Assembly (NCBI RefSeq): GCF_026342035.1
Contig: NZ_JAPENM010000002.1
Location: 434,001 to 498,000 of the forward strand
From: Aldersonia sp. NBC_00410
Lineage (GTDB): Bacteria > Actinomycetota > Actinomycetes > Mycobacteriales > Mycobacteriaceae
Direction of reading: 5' to 3'
Length of the DNA: 64,000 nucleotides
Shown here: in pieces, positions 1 through 9,341 of the stretch
Layout of the letters: each line of letters begins with the position of its first letter
Position numbering within the stretch: the first letter of the stretch is position 1
Notes under the pieces: generated by a model
What the model was told of the DNA's origin: nothing
Databases searched by the model: none
The model's input: the letters and a program-made list of their open reading frames with translations, nothing else
Made by a program: the position numbers and the translations under genes

Positions 1-950
1 AGGACGATGCCCAACTTGAAGCACGCCAGCACCACGTACCAATCGATGGCGCTCAGATCACGGTCCGAGTGGGCGGCGTAGTGCGCGATGAGCTCCTCCG
101 CTGTCGCAAGGCCACCATGTGCGGCATAGGCGCCGGCGAGTCCGTCGAGGGCTGTGCCATTGGGCCACGTCGCGAGCAACCAACCGAGATCGAGCAGAGG
201 GTCGCCGATCGTCGACATTTCCCAGTCGACGTAGGCGGCGAGCTCCGGGCCGTCGTAGCGGTACATCGTGTTCGACATGTGGCAGTCCCCGTGCATGATG
301 CCCGGACGCCAATCCGCCGGCCGGTTGCGCTCCAGCCAGTCGGTGAGCGCATCGATTCCCGGGATATCGGGGCCCGGGTATCCCTCGTTGCGCGTGTAGG
401 TCTCCAGCTCGCCGAGCCACCGCGACACCTGCCGATCGAGAAAGCTCTCCGGCTTGTTGCCGTAGTCGCCGAGGCCGACCGCCTCGTAGTCGACCGATCC
501 GAGATCGGCGAGCGCCTTGGCCGCCGACAGTCCCATCCGGTACCGAATACTCGCGTCACCGGTGTGCAGCTCCGGCAACTCGACCCCCGGATTGAAGCCG
601 TCGATCGGCCGCATCAGGTAGAAGACCGCTCCGCCGAGCACCGCTTCGTCGGGGCAGGCCGCAACCAGTTCGGGGGTCGGCACGTTCGTGTCCGCCAGCG
701 CGGCGAGCAGACGCGCCTCCCGACGCAGCACCTCATTGCTCTTCGGACGCTGGTGGCGCGGCGGTCGCCGCAACACGAACTCTTCGCCACCGCGGGAGAA
801 CCGCATCAGCACGTTCTGCGTACCGCCACCGATCGGCGCCACGTTCTCGATCCGGCCTCCGGGCAGGCCTTGCCGATCCATCCATTCGGCGACAACCGCG
901 AAATCGACGAGTTCCCGATCGACACCGTCGGGCTGCTGCTGCGTTGACAT
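1..950 (-). CDS. Phosphotransferase (APH/choline-kinase-like) family protein, C-terminus cut by window edge
   Basis: The 316 visible codons show an aminoglycoside-phosphotransferase fold. There is a glycine-rich N-lobe loop (IGGGTQNVL, about residues 40-48), a VLRRPP strand, the catalytic-loop motif HGDCHMSN at about residue 220, and DWEMSTIGDP at about 242 that should bind magnesium. This subfamily (related to the kinase-like part of ACAD10/11) usually sits with acyl-CoA dehydrogenase genes, and its substrate is generally unknown; I infer phosphorylation of a small alcohol or hydroxyacyl substrate rather than drug resistance. The ATG at 950 is the first good start. The gene is divergent from pabAB and continues beyond base 1, so only the last part of the C-lobe is missing. 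Confidence 0.85.
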   Translation of the reverse strand, partial: MSTQQQPDGVDRELVDFAVVAEWMDRQGLPGGRIENVAPIGGGTQNVLMRFSRGGEEFVLRRPPRHQRPKSNEVLRREARLLAALADTNVPTPELVAACPDEAVLGGAVFYLMRPIDGFNPGVELPELHTGDASIRYRMGLSAAKALADLGSVDYEAVGLGDYGNKPESFLDRQVSRWLGELETYTRNEGYPGPDIPGIDALTDWLERNRPADWRPGIMHGDCHMSNTMYRYDGPELAAYVDWEMSTIGDPLLDLGWLLATWPNGTALDGLAGAYAAHGGLATAEELIAHYAAHSDRDLSAIDWYVVLACFKLGIV

Positions 951-1048
951 GGCGCGATTGTGCCGCACACGCGTGAGCGCCCTCACCGCAACGCCCCATC
1001 CCCGCGGTTGGCGCAGGTGAGGCGCCCGAAGCGTAATCTTTCTCGACG

Positions 1049-3126
<2,078 letters not shown>

Positions 3127-3130
<4 letters not shown>

Positions 3131-3594
3131 CGCCGGTCCCGACCGGGCGTCGGCGGCTGCTGCTTGCGTGCCTTCGTTCGGCCGCGCGCCCGTTCGTCGG
3201 CTTTCTCCTTCTCCTTGTCCACCGAGACGCCGGTGACCTTCCCGAGCGTGCCCATGCCGGGCAGCCGCCCCAACCTGGCGAAAACATTGTCGCCGACCGA
3301 CACCAGCGCTTCGAGCTGCGGGATGAGCCGGTCGAGCGCCCCGAACATCGGGTCCATCAGCACCATCATGCGTTCCCACCGGTCGATGGCGTCGTTGAGA
3401 CGTTCCAGCGTGCTCGCCAGGTTGTCCACGAGATCGGGCAATTCGGCCGCGAGTCGGGCGGATGCCGGTGGCAGGCGCACCGCCGAGTCGAATGCCGATC
3501 CCGCCGCTGCCTGCGCGGCCTCGGCGGCGGCTTGCGCTGCGGCCTGTGCTGCGGCGAGGATCTCGGCCGGGTTGGGCAGCTTGGGATTCGTCAT
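3127..3594 (-). CDS. Conserved hypothetical alanine-rich helical protein
   Basis: The 155-residue product starts with a run of alanine-rich heptads (about residues 10-40), continues with amphipathic helices containing LVDNLASTLERLNDAIDRWERMM, and ends in a basic tail rich in Arg and Lys. No signal peptide or catalytic motif is visible. The composition suggests a small coiled-coil protein, perhaps membrane- or nucleic-acid-associated. I do not recognise a function. It is convergent with pabAB, the two stop codons overlapping by three bases, and divergent from the SRPBCC gene, with which it shares a hairpin-rich control region. Confidence 0.7.
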
Positions 3595-3628
3595 ACTTCC
3601 AACTCTGCCGTACCGACAGGCAACGAAC

Positions 3629-3661
3629 CGGGATTACGCTAATCCCGTGCAGCAGCACGGG
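3629..3661. promoter_or_regulatory. Two overlapping perfect hairpins in a divergent promoter region
   Basis: Hairpin one has arms CGGGATTA and TAATCCCG around a 3-base loop (3629-3647). Hairpin two has arms CCCGTGC and GCACGGG around AGCA (3644-3661). They share CCCG, so they cannot form together in one RNA. The pair ends 8 bases before the GTG of the SRPBCC gene. It could be two overlapping operator sites, or an RNA switch in the leader of that gene. Confidence 0.45.
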
Positions 3662-3669
3662 AAATCGCC

Positions 3670-4164
3670 GTGATCGGCGACCGGTGGGGCGTGACGGACG
3701 CCGAAACGAGCCGGCCGTACCCGTGCGACGAGTTCGTGCCGAAGCCCGTGATGCAGGCGTGGCGCGCAGTCACCGTCCACACCACGCCCGATCGGGTGTG
3801 GCCGTGGATCGTGCAACTGCGGCTCGCGCCGTACTCCTACGACTGGATCGACAACCTCGGCCGGCGGTCACCACACGAGTTGCACCGGCTGCCGGATCCG
3901 GTGCCGGGTGATCCGTTCACGGCAACAGGCGGTCGACCGCAGGGCCGTGTCCTCTCGGTGGTGCCCGGGGGGCACCTGACCGCGACGATCATGGGGGCAG
4001 TCCTGTCCTACGTTCTCGTTCCGGACGGCAACGGTTCGACCCGGCTCGTACTCAAAGTCGCACAACCGAGTTGGCGCTTGCTCGGACCGTTCTTGTGTCT
4101 CGGCGATCTGGTCATGGCCAGGCGCCAGTTGTCGAACCTCAAACGGCTCGCCGAGAGCATCTGA
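3670..4164 (+). CDS. SRPBCC-fold (START/polyketide-cyclase-like) protein
   Basis: The 164-residue protein has the hallmarks of an SRPBCC ligand-binding fold. There is an N-terminal strand followed by TPDRVWPWIVQL, the usual helix after 'P..VW..I', then alternating strands and a long C-terminal helix ending LSNLKRLAES. Such proteins hold hydrophobic ligands in a deep cavity; no specific ligand can be named. The GTG at 3670 is the chosen start because it precedes the fold closely; no strong ribosome site is seen, and hairpins lie immediately upstream. Function is inferred from fold only. Confidence 0.65.
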   Translation: MIGDRWGVTDAETSRPYPCDEFVPKPVMQAWRAVTVHTTPDRVWPWIVQLRLAPYSYDWIDNLGRRSPHELHRLPDPVPGDPFTATGGRPQGRVLSVVPGGHLTATIMGAVLSYVLVPDGNGSTRLVLKVAQPSWRLLGPFLCLGDLVMARRQLSNLKRLAESI

Positions 4165-4179
4165 GCCCCGCGCACCGGT

Positions 4180-5085
4180 TCAGCGTGCGGCGGTGATCGG
4201 CGAGGAGTGTTCCCAGTCGGCGAGAATCGCCCGCAGCGCGGCGATCAGCGGGATCGGCTGATCGAGCATCGGGTGATGGCCCGCCAGGGGCAGTTCGAAT
4301 ACCGGCGCGCGCCGACCGAGCCACTCGTACATCTGGTCGCCGACGGAGGGTGTCACCAGGCCGAACTGGGACCGGATCAGCGCCACCCGGGCATTGACCC
4401 GTTTGAGCATCTCCGGCCGCGGCATGTTCCGGGCGAACATCTGCGGGTCGAACTTCCAACTCCACCCGCCGGGAACCTCGCGCAACGACGTCTCGGCGAT
4501 ATGTGACAGCACATACGGCAGATTGTTCTCCTGCTTGGGCACCGGCCGGAACCGTGCGATCGCATCGCCACGGTCCGGATAGACCTTCAGCGGTCCGAAG
4601 GCTCGACTGTCGATTGCGGCCTGTTCCTCGGGGCTGAACTCGCGGATCGGAGAATCGAGCACCACGACGCCGCCGACGAGATCGGGATGGTTGATGGTGC
4701 AGTTGAGCGCCACCCAGCCGCCCATGCTGTGTCCGACCAGGATCGGGTTCGGCGGCACACCGGCAGCCGCGCACACCGCCGCGACCTCCTCCGACCAGTC
4801 GTCGAGGGAGTAGATGGACCGTCGGTCACTGTCGCCGTGCCCGGACATGTCCAGGGCGAACACCTGACGGTCGTCGCCGAGCAGTGGTGCGACGTGGTCC
4901 CACCAATGGGAATTCGCGCTTCCGCCGTGGACGAGCAACACGGCAGACTCGGCGTCGGCAGGCCCCCAGCACCGCACCGCGATCCTCGTTTCGCCGACGT
5001 TCACAGCGGCATCCTCTGCCGGCGTTGCGATGGCGTCGAGGAACCAGCGCGGGGCGTCGTGGCTGGGATCGGTGTCAGAGTGCAT
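4180..5085 (-). CDS. Alpha/beta hydrolase
   Basis: This is a 301-residue alpha/beta hydrolase. The oxyanion-hole motif HGGSANSHWW follows strand 3, the nucleophile elbow is GHSMGGW (Ser), LDSPIREFSPEEQ begins the cap, and AGHHPMLDQP near the C-terminus supplies the catalytic His. Likely activity is hydrolysis of an ester, or of a ring or C-C bond; the substrate cannot be told. An upstream in-frame extension exists, but ATG at 5085 matches the normal family N-terminus (a short leader before the GETRIAVRCWG strand). The gene ends just after the convergent SRPBCC gene. Confidence 0.88.
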   Translation of the reverse strand: MHSDTDPSHDAPRWFLDAIATPAEDAAVNVGETRIAVRCWGPADAESAVLLVHGGSANSHWWDHVAPLLGDDRQVFALDMSGHGDSDRRSIYSLDDWSEEVAAVCAAAGVPPNPILVGHSMGGWVALNCTINHPDLVGGVVVLDSPIREFSPEEQAAIDSRAFGPLKVYPDRGDAIARFRPVPKQENNLPYVLSHIAETSLREVPGGWSWKFDPQMFARNMPRPEMLKRVNARVALIRSQFGLVTPSVGDQMYEWLGRRAPVFELPLAGHHPMLDQPIPLIAALRAILADWEHSSPITAAR

Positions 5086-5169
5086 ACCTAGCAGCAAACT
5101 CCACCGCATCCGATTGCGACAAGTCGATCGAGCGCTCGGCGATGGCCTTGGCGCGAGGAGAGCGACGCG

Positions 5170-5209
5170 GCCGTCGGGCGGCGGGGCTCGCACCCGCGAC
5201 CAATGGATT
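5170..5209 (-). repeat. Partial copy of tRNA-Met 3' half (attachment-site-like)
   Basis: This stretch matches 5781-5821 with two substitutions and one missing base. In tRNA terms it runs from the anticodon loop through the T arm and acceptor 3' strand to four bases beyond. That is the segment tyrosine-recombinase elements usually duplicate when they integrate into a tRNA gene. Its orientation is the same as the tRNA. Confidence 0.7.
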
Positions 5210-5440
5210 TCCGAACGCGGTTCCCGTTCGATTCGAACGAGACCCATTCAGCAATGGGCGACAACGGAATACGCCGGGTATTGTCCGTCCGTGATGCCGA
5301 GGAATCCCAACGATTCCTACTCATTTTGCGATGGTTGGCCGATGGATGCCGACCCAGTCGGGACGTACTCGGCCAAGGAAGCTTCGCAGCGGCATCCGCG
5401 CGCGCCGGTTTCCCGGGCACCGAGTATCCAAATCATGTAA

Positions 5441-5485
5441 CGGCCTGCTCTCCTGCCCAGAGGCAGGCCGTCCGAACCCGGACGG
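5441..5485 (+). promoter_or_regulatory. Mutually exclusive hairpin pair ahead of a short frame
   Basis: Arms CGGCCTGC (5441-5448) and GCAGGCCG (5463-5470) form one stem. CCGTCCG (5468-5474) and CGGACGG (5479-5485), around loop AACC, form another. They share three bases, so only one can fold at a time. The second stem overlaps the first bases of a GGAGAG ribosome-site-like sequence (5484-5489). The layout resembles a leader attenuator, but no ligand or target is known. Confidence 0.35.
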
Positions 5486-5493
5486 AGAGAACC

Positions 5494-5709
5494 TTGAAGG
5501 TCAAGAAGTTCGCATTTGGCATAGACCTCGGAGACGGCACTGGCAGTGCCTTGGTTTTGCAACCCCGCTTTTTGGGATTCCTGACTCCCGCCGGCCCCCT
5601 GGGGTTCGGTTCGTACAAATCCCAGTCGGATCAGGACCAGCTGCCACTGCGGCCCGTTCCCTCTCCGGGGGCGGGCCGTTCTCGTGGAGTCAGCGGCCCT
5701 GATCGATGA
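5494..5709 (+). CDS. Possible small ORF inside the integration scar (unrecognised)
   Basis: A TTG start at 5494 lies four bases after GGAGAG and would give a 71-residue peptide. It opens LKVKKFAFGIDLGDGTGSA and continues through a Gly/Leu/Pro-rich middle (FLGFLTPAGPLGFGS) to a basic, Pro-rich end. No homologue or signal peptide is recognised. The reading frame also crosses several hairpins, so the region may instead be a noncoding RNA. Confidence is low. Confidence 0.2.
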   Translation: MKVKKFAFGIDLGDGTGSALVLQPRFLGFLTPAGPLGFGSYKSQSDQDQLPLRPVPSPGAGRSRGVSGPDR

Positions 5710-5784
5710 CGAGGGATCTTCTCGACCGGACAGTCGGCACAGCCGATGGATCGTAGCTGCGGACAGCGGTCGAAAACTCTGCCG

Positions 5785-5858
5785 TGGGGCGGGCGGGGCT
5801 CGAACCCGCGACCAATGGATTATGAGTCCACGGCTCTAACCGACTGAGCTACCGCCCC
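5785..5858 (-). tRNA. tRNA-Met (CAU anticodon)
   Basis: The minus strand folds into a 74-base cloverleaf. Acceptor GGGGCGG pairs with CCGCCCC, the D arm carries AGCTCAGTCGGTTAGAGC, the anticodon stem GTGGA/TCCAT holds loop CTCATAA (anticodon CAT), the T arm is GCGGG/CCCGC, and the discriminator is A. CCA is not encoded. The body resembles elongator Met tRNA of actinobacteria; a lysidine-modified Ile tRNA also reads CAU and cannot be fully excluded. Its 3' half is duplicated at 5170-5209. Confidence 0.93.
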
Positions 5859-5983
5859 ATGCCCGGCGAGCGCGCGCCGAGCGTGCCGAATGCTACCCGG
5901 TGGGTCTCGAGCCGGACCAGCCCGACAGCCATCGACCCCGACATCCGTAGGCTCGGTGCCGGACGGTCCGTACAGGGGGGAAC

Positions 5984-6415
5984 ATGACGAGTCTTTTCGT
6001 GAAGTCGCTCGAGGTGCATCAGGCGGTGTACGAACACAGCCGAGGGTGGATCGGGCACCGCATCCTGCTCGGCATCCCGACGTTGCTGCTGCGCACTGTC
6101 GGTCGGCGCACCGGTGAGCCGAGGACGTCGGCCCTCACCTATGGCCGGGACGGTGAAAAGTACCTGGTGACGGCGTCGAACGGCGGCTCACCGCGGCCGC
6201 CGGCGTGGTTGCTCAACGTCACCGCCGCACCGGATTGCGAGATCCAGGTGGGCCCGAGCAAGCATGCGGTGACCGCCAGGAAGGTGCTGCCCGGCGACGC
6301 GGACTACGAGCGGTACTGGGACATCGTCAATGCCGCCAATCGTGGCCAGTACCGCGCGTATCAGGCGAAGACGAAGCGGCCCATCGCGATTGTCGAGTTG
6401 TCGCCGCGCAGCTAG
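5984..6415 (+). CDS. Nitroreductase-family deazaflavin (F420)-dependent oxidoreductase
   Basis: This 143-residue protein belongs to the split-barrel DDN/F420-dependent reductase family abundant in mycolic-acid bacteria. Diagnostic segments are the LLRTVGRRTGEPRTSAL strand pair that binds the cofactor phosphates, YLVTASNGGSPRPPAWLLNV, and the C-terminal YRAYQAKTKRPIAIVELSP. The family reduces quinones or activates nitro compounds with F420H2; the natural substrate here is unknown. Start ATG 5984 follows a G-rich ribosome site (gggggga). The gene is convergent with the BrkB-like gene, the two separated by a single base. Confidence 0.85.
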   Translation: MTSLFVKSLEVHQAVYEHSRGWIGHRILLGIPTLLLRTVGRRTGEPRTSALTYGRDGEKYLVTASNGGSPRPPAWLLNVTAAPDCEIQVGPSKHAVTARKVLPGDADYERYWDIVNAANRGQYRAYQAKTKRPIAIVELSPRS

Positions 6416-7306
6416 TCAGCTGTCACGTACCCAGCCGGTGAACGCGCCGGCCTGGCGCGGTCGCAAATGCGAGCCCAGCCAGCGCCCGATGGTCTCGTCG
6501 CGCGCCACTGACCCGACCACGATCGTGCTCGCGACGACGATCACCGAGTAGACGAACAGCCATCCGACGATGGTGAAGATGATGCCGATGATCCCGTACT
6601 GGGCGATGGCCGTCGCGGACACGCGCGGCATCACCAGCTCGCTGCCGATTCGCAGGATGCTCAACGCAAGCCCGGTCAGGATTCCGGTCACCGCGAGGAT
6701 CCGCGGGCTCAACGCTCCCCGAGTGAGGATGTGCGGAATCGCCGCCCAGACCACACACCACACCGCGCTGCCCGCGGCCACGTCCAACACTCCGCCGACG
6801 TAGGGCGCGTCGTCGAGCAGGTGCCCCCAGCCGACCATCGCGACCGCGAAGACCATGACCGCGACAACCGCGAACCACCGCCACGCCGCGCGCATCGGCA
6901 CGATCGGTACCTGCCACGCTCGCGAGTAGAAGCGCCCGAGTGCCCGCGCGTAGGACGTCGCGCTGAGAATCACCATGAGCGCGCCCACCACGCTGAACGT
7001 GGTGGTCGAGGGAAAGCTGCTCGTTCCGTCGTAGGCAAGCTGGTCGCTGATGGGCACGACGCCGATCCATTCAACCATCCGGTCGACGCCGTCGTTGTGG
7101 CCGATCGACGAAATCACCAGCAGCACCGGCAGAATCGACGTGAACAACTGAGCAGCCAGCGTCATTGACCGATCCGCGATATCGCTGCGGGCGAGGTCCG
7201 CGACGACGTTCAGGATCACCGAGCCGCGCGCTGTGGAACCAAACTTTTGCAACGCAGTCTTGGCCGTGGCCGCCGTCCGCTCGATCGGCCCCGGTTCGGT
7301 GGTCAC
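6416..7306 (-). CDS. YihY/BrkB-family inner-membrane protein
   Basis: The 296-residue product has a short cytoplasmic N-terminus and about six hydrophobic segments: SMTLAAQLFTSILPVLLVIS, FSVVGALMVILSA, WRWFAVVAVMVFAVAMVGW, VWCVVWAAIPHIL, TGILTGLALSIL and a last one near 260-285. This is the normal pattern of the YihY/virulence factor BrkB family. The molecular role of this family is unsettled, so none is claimed. Its GTG start overlaps the stop of the upstream AI-2E-type exporter gene by 4 bases (GTGA), so the two are co-transcribed and probably translationally coupled. Confidence 0.85.
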   Translation of the reverse strand: MTTEPGPIERTAATAKTALQKFGSTARGSVILNVVADLARSDIADRSMTLAAQLFTSILPVLLVISSIGHNDGVDRMVEWIGVVPISDQLAYDGTSSFPSTTTFSVVGALMVILSATSYARALGRFYSRAWQVPIVPMRAAWRWFAVVAVMVFAVAMVGWGHLLDDAPYVGGVLDVAAGSAVWCVVWAAIPHILTRGALSPRILAVTGILTGLALSILRIGSELVMPRVSATAIAQYGIIGIIFTIVGWLFVYSVIVVASTIVVGSVARDETIGRWLGSHLRPRQAGAFTGWVRDS

Positions 7307-8490
7307 GACGGGGCACGCTCCTGGTCGGTCTTCTCGGCCGCGGCATCCCCCTCATCGGGTCGTTTGGGTTGGGGTGGCGGTTCGTCCCGCGTGGTGGCGG
7401 GCACTGTTCGCGACTCCACATCGTCGGGGACCGAGCTACGCAGCAGAATGTCTGCCCAGCGAGTCGACGGATCCATGTCGACGAGGAGCGCTTTCGTCAA
7501 CAGCGACAACGGGATTGCCAACACCGCACCGAGGGGCCCGAGAATCCAGGTCCAGATCACCATCGACATGAATGTCAACGTCACCGACAAGCCCACCGCG
7601 TCCCCGACGAACTTGGGCTGAATGATGGACTGAATCGTCACGTTGATCGCCGAGTAGACGACGATGACCCACAACATCAGGCTGGGACCGCCTTCGAGCA
7701 ACGCGAGCAGCGCAGGCGGTACCAACCCGATGACGAAGCCGATGTTGGGGATGTAGTTGGTGACGAAGGCGACCAGGCCCCACAGGATCGGCAACGGGAT
7801 GCCCATCGCCCACAGTGCCCCGGCATCGATTACCGCCACGATCAGTCCGAAGATCGTCGACACGATCAGGTACTTGCGGGTGCCGTGCGCGAAGGCGGTC
7901 AAGGCACCGGCGATGTCCGGGCGCAGCCCGGCCAGCATCCCCATTCGCGTTTTGTAGGTTGCGCCGTCGACGGCCATGAAGAGCAGCAGCGTAACCAGGA
8001 AGAACAGGTCGGAGAAGATGCCCGCCGCGCTCTCCAGTATCGCGGTGAAGAAGTCGAAAACGGTGCCGGCATTGATATGTGAGAGCAAATCCTGTGCCTG
8101 ATCGGAGCCGATGCCGCGATCTTGGAGCGCGCCCTGCACGTTGCCGATCTGGTCATCGAGCTTGTCGGCGTAACTCGGCAGCAGGGTCGCGAGTCGAGCA
8201 ACCGACACCACGATGGACATCACCAGCACGAACAGGATCCCGTAAACGGCGAGCAGCGCGACCGTCACTGCCGCCCAGCCGGGTAATCCCTTGCCGCGCA
8301 ACCAAGCAGGCAACGGATTCACGGCAACCGTCAGCATCAGCGCCAGAAAGGTAGGCGCGAGGATTCCCGAGAATGACTTGATTCCGGCCACGGTGACCAC
8401 CAGCCCGGCGAGACCGAGCAGCACAATCAGCCCGCGCGGCATCGACCACCCGGCGCCGTTCGTCGCCGATGGAGTCGAGTCGGACCTCAT
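7303..8490 (-). CDS. AI-2E family transporter
   Basis: This 395-residue integral membrane protein has the eight-segment pattern of the AI-2E/PerM family: paired N-terminal helices (GLIVLLGLAGLVVTVAGI and ILAPTFLALMLTVAVNPLPAWL), a soluble middle with a helical hairpin, then FFLVTLLLFMAVDG and a C-terminal pore region ending LGAVLAIPLSLLTKALLVD. Members export small molecules or act in ion exchange; the cargo is not predictable. I chose ATG 8490 because AGGAGGG lies six bases upstream; a longer frame begins further up but has no such site. The C-terminal 50 residues are charged and Pro-rich. Confidence 0.88.
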   Translation of the reverse strand: MRSDSTPSATNGAGWSMPRGLIVLLGLAGLVVTVAGIKSFSGILAPTFLALMLTVAVNPLPAWLRGKGLPGWAAVTVALLAVYGILFVLVMSIVVSVARLATLLPSYADKLDDQIGNVQGALQDRGIGSDQAQDLLSHINAGTVFDFFTAILESAAGIFSDLFFLVTLLLFMAVDGATYKTRMGMLAGLRPDIAGALTAFAHGTRKYLIVSTIFGLIVAVIDAGALWAMGIPLPILWGLVAFVTNYIPNIGFVIGLVPPALLALLEGGPSLMLWVIVVYSAINVTIQSIIQPKFVGDAVGLSVTLTFMSMVIWTWILGPLGAVLAIPLSLLTKALLVDMDPSTRWADILLRSSVPDDVESRTVPATTRDEPPPQPKRPDEGDAAAEKTDQERAPS

Positions 8491-8781
8491 CGGCGCCCTC
8501 CTGCTTTCACACTGTCGATTCAGCACTGCCCAACGGCTGATTCAACATAGACCACCCCGGGTTCCTGCGGCGGGCACACGACGTGCGCGTGCGTGCCGGC
8601 GGTTCGGCGACTCGGGCGCCCCGGAATGACCCAACAGACGGCGGCGCGTGCACATGATCGCGAAGATCTGTTCGCCGAGCGCGGCCGGTTCACGTGCGTA
8701 CGTGTTCACCGGAAGCACGCGCGGGGAGAAAGCACGCGCACTAGCGCGAGGGCAAGGATTGGAACGAAGCGAGCCGGTCCC

Positions 8782-8985
8782 TCAGAGCACGGCGACCGTC
8801 AGGCACCACAACCCGATTGCGACCGCCCCGATCAACAGACCGACGGGCACCGAGGTGACCAGAATCGCGCTGAACAGCGCTAGCGCGGCACCGAAGGCGA
8901 CCACTCCGATGCGCGCGGCAAGGCGATTGCCGAGCAGATGCGATTCGGGCGCGGGTTCGGCCGGGTGCTCCATTGCGAGAGACAT
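8782..8985 (-). CDS. Small two-helix membrane protein
   Basis: The 67-residue frame starts MSLAMEHPAEPAPESH and then forms two hydrophobic segments, IGVVAFGAALALFSAILVTS and VGLLIGAVAIGLWCLTVAVL, joined by a short turn. Both the even spacing of helices and the Pro/Glu-rich N-terminus look like a real small membrane protein rather than a chance frame. A weak GGAG lies about 14 bases before the ATG. No family is recognised. It stands alone, about 290 bases upstream of the AI-2E-type gene on the same strand. Confidence 0.5.
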   Translation of the reverse strand: MSLAMEHPAEPAPESHLLGNRLAARIGVVAFGAALALFSAILVTSVPVGLLIGAVAIGLWCLTVAVL

Positions 8986-9341
8986 AGGGGGATGACTCCG
9001 ATCTCCGACGCGGTCCCGATTAAGGACCGCTCACTCACCGTGACACCTACGTTGTATGCCCAACAAGGCCGTCGGCTAAACGGAACGCGGCAATCGAGTA
9101 TCGGTGTCATAACGTTCGGACCGGAATTCCCGAATTTCGCCGGAAAACATACCGCGGGTCGGCTTCTCTCGTCGCGGCGGACTGGACAATTGATCAATCC
9201 AACTGACGTCCGCGCAGCTCAATACCCCCGGCGCGCCTAACGTTCCAGTTCAACCATAAGTGGTGACTGCTGCCAATCCGACGTCCAGAAGGCTTCGAGA
9301 TTGTCTCGATTTGGGCAGAGTTCGCTCCGCAGTGCCCGTCC
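8986..9341. other. 356-base intergenic region
   Basis: No convincing coding frame is present. The stretch is richer in A and T than its neighbours. It contains a 6-base-arm hairpin TCGAGA/TCTCGA at 9295-9309 that could end the aldo/keto reductase transcript arriving from the right. The promoter of the small membrane protein must lie near 8990-9040, but no clear -35/-10 pair was found. Confidence 0.4.

Larger units (their letters stand above)
5086..5784. other. Gene-poor 700 bp between hydrolase and tRNA-Met: probable integration scar
   Basis: This stretch is bounded on the left by a 40-base partial copy of the tRNA-Met 3' half (5170-5209) and on the right by the tRNA itself. It holds many inverted repeats: CGTTCG/CGAACG near 5226-5240, CCCATT/AATGGG near 5247-5262, the overlapping pair at 5441-5485, GGCACTG/CAGTGCC at 5536-5550 followed by a T-rich run, and GGCCCG/CGGGCC near 5660-5680. 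Local base composition is visibly richer in A and T than in neighbouring genes. Only a weak 71-codon frame (5494-5709) is present. Confidence 0.6.

Noticed and set aside
5203-5493. Upstream extension of the small ORF to ATG 5203
   Set aside because: The added part crosses the tRNA copy and several hairpins and has no natural protein features.
6731-8082. Long plus-strand frames over the BrkB-like and AI-2E genes
   Set aside because: Composition dominated by Arg/Gln/Asp runs; the minus-strand genes have clear membrane topology and family motifs.
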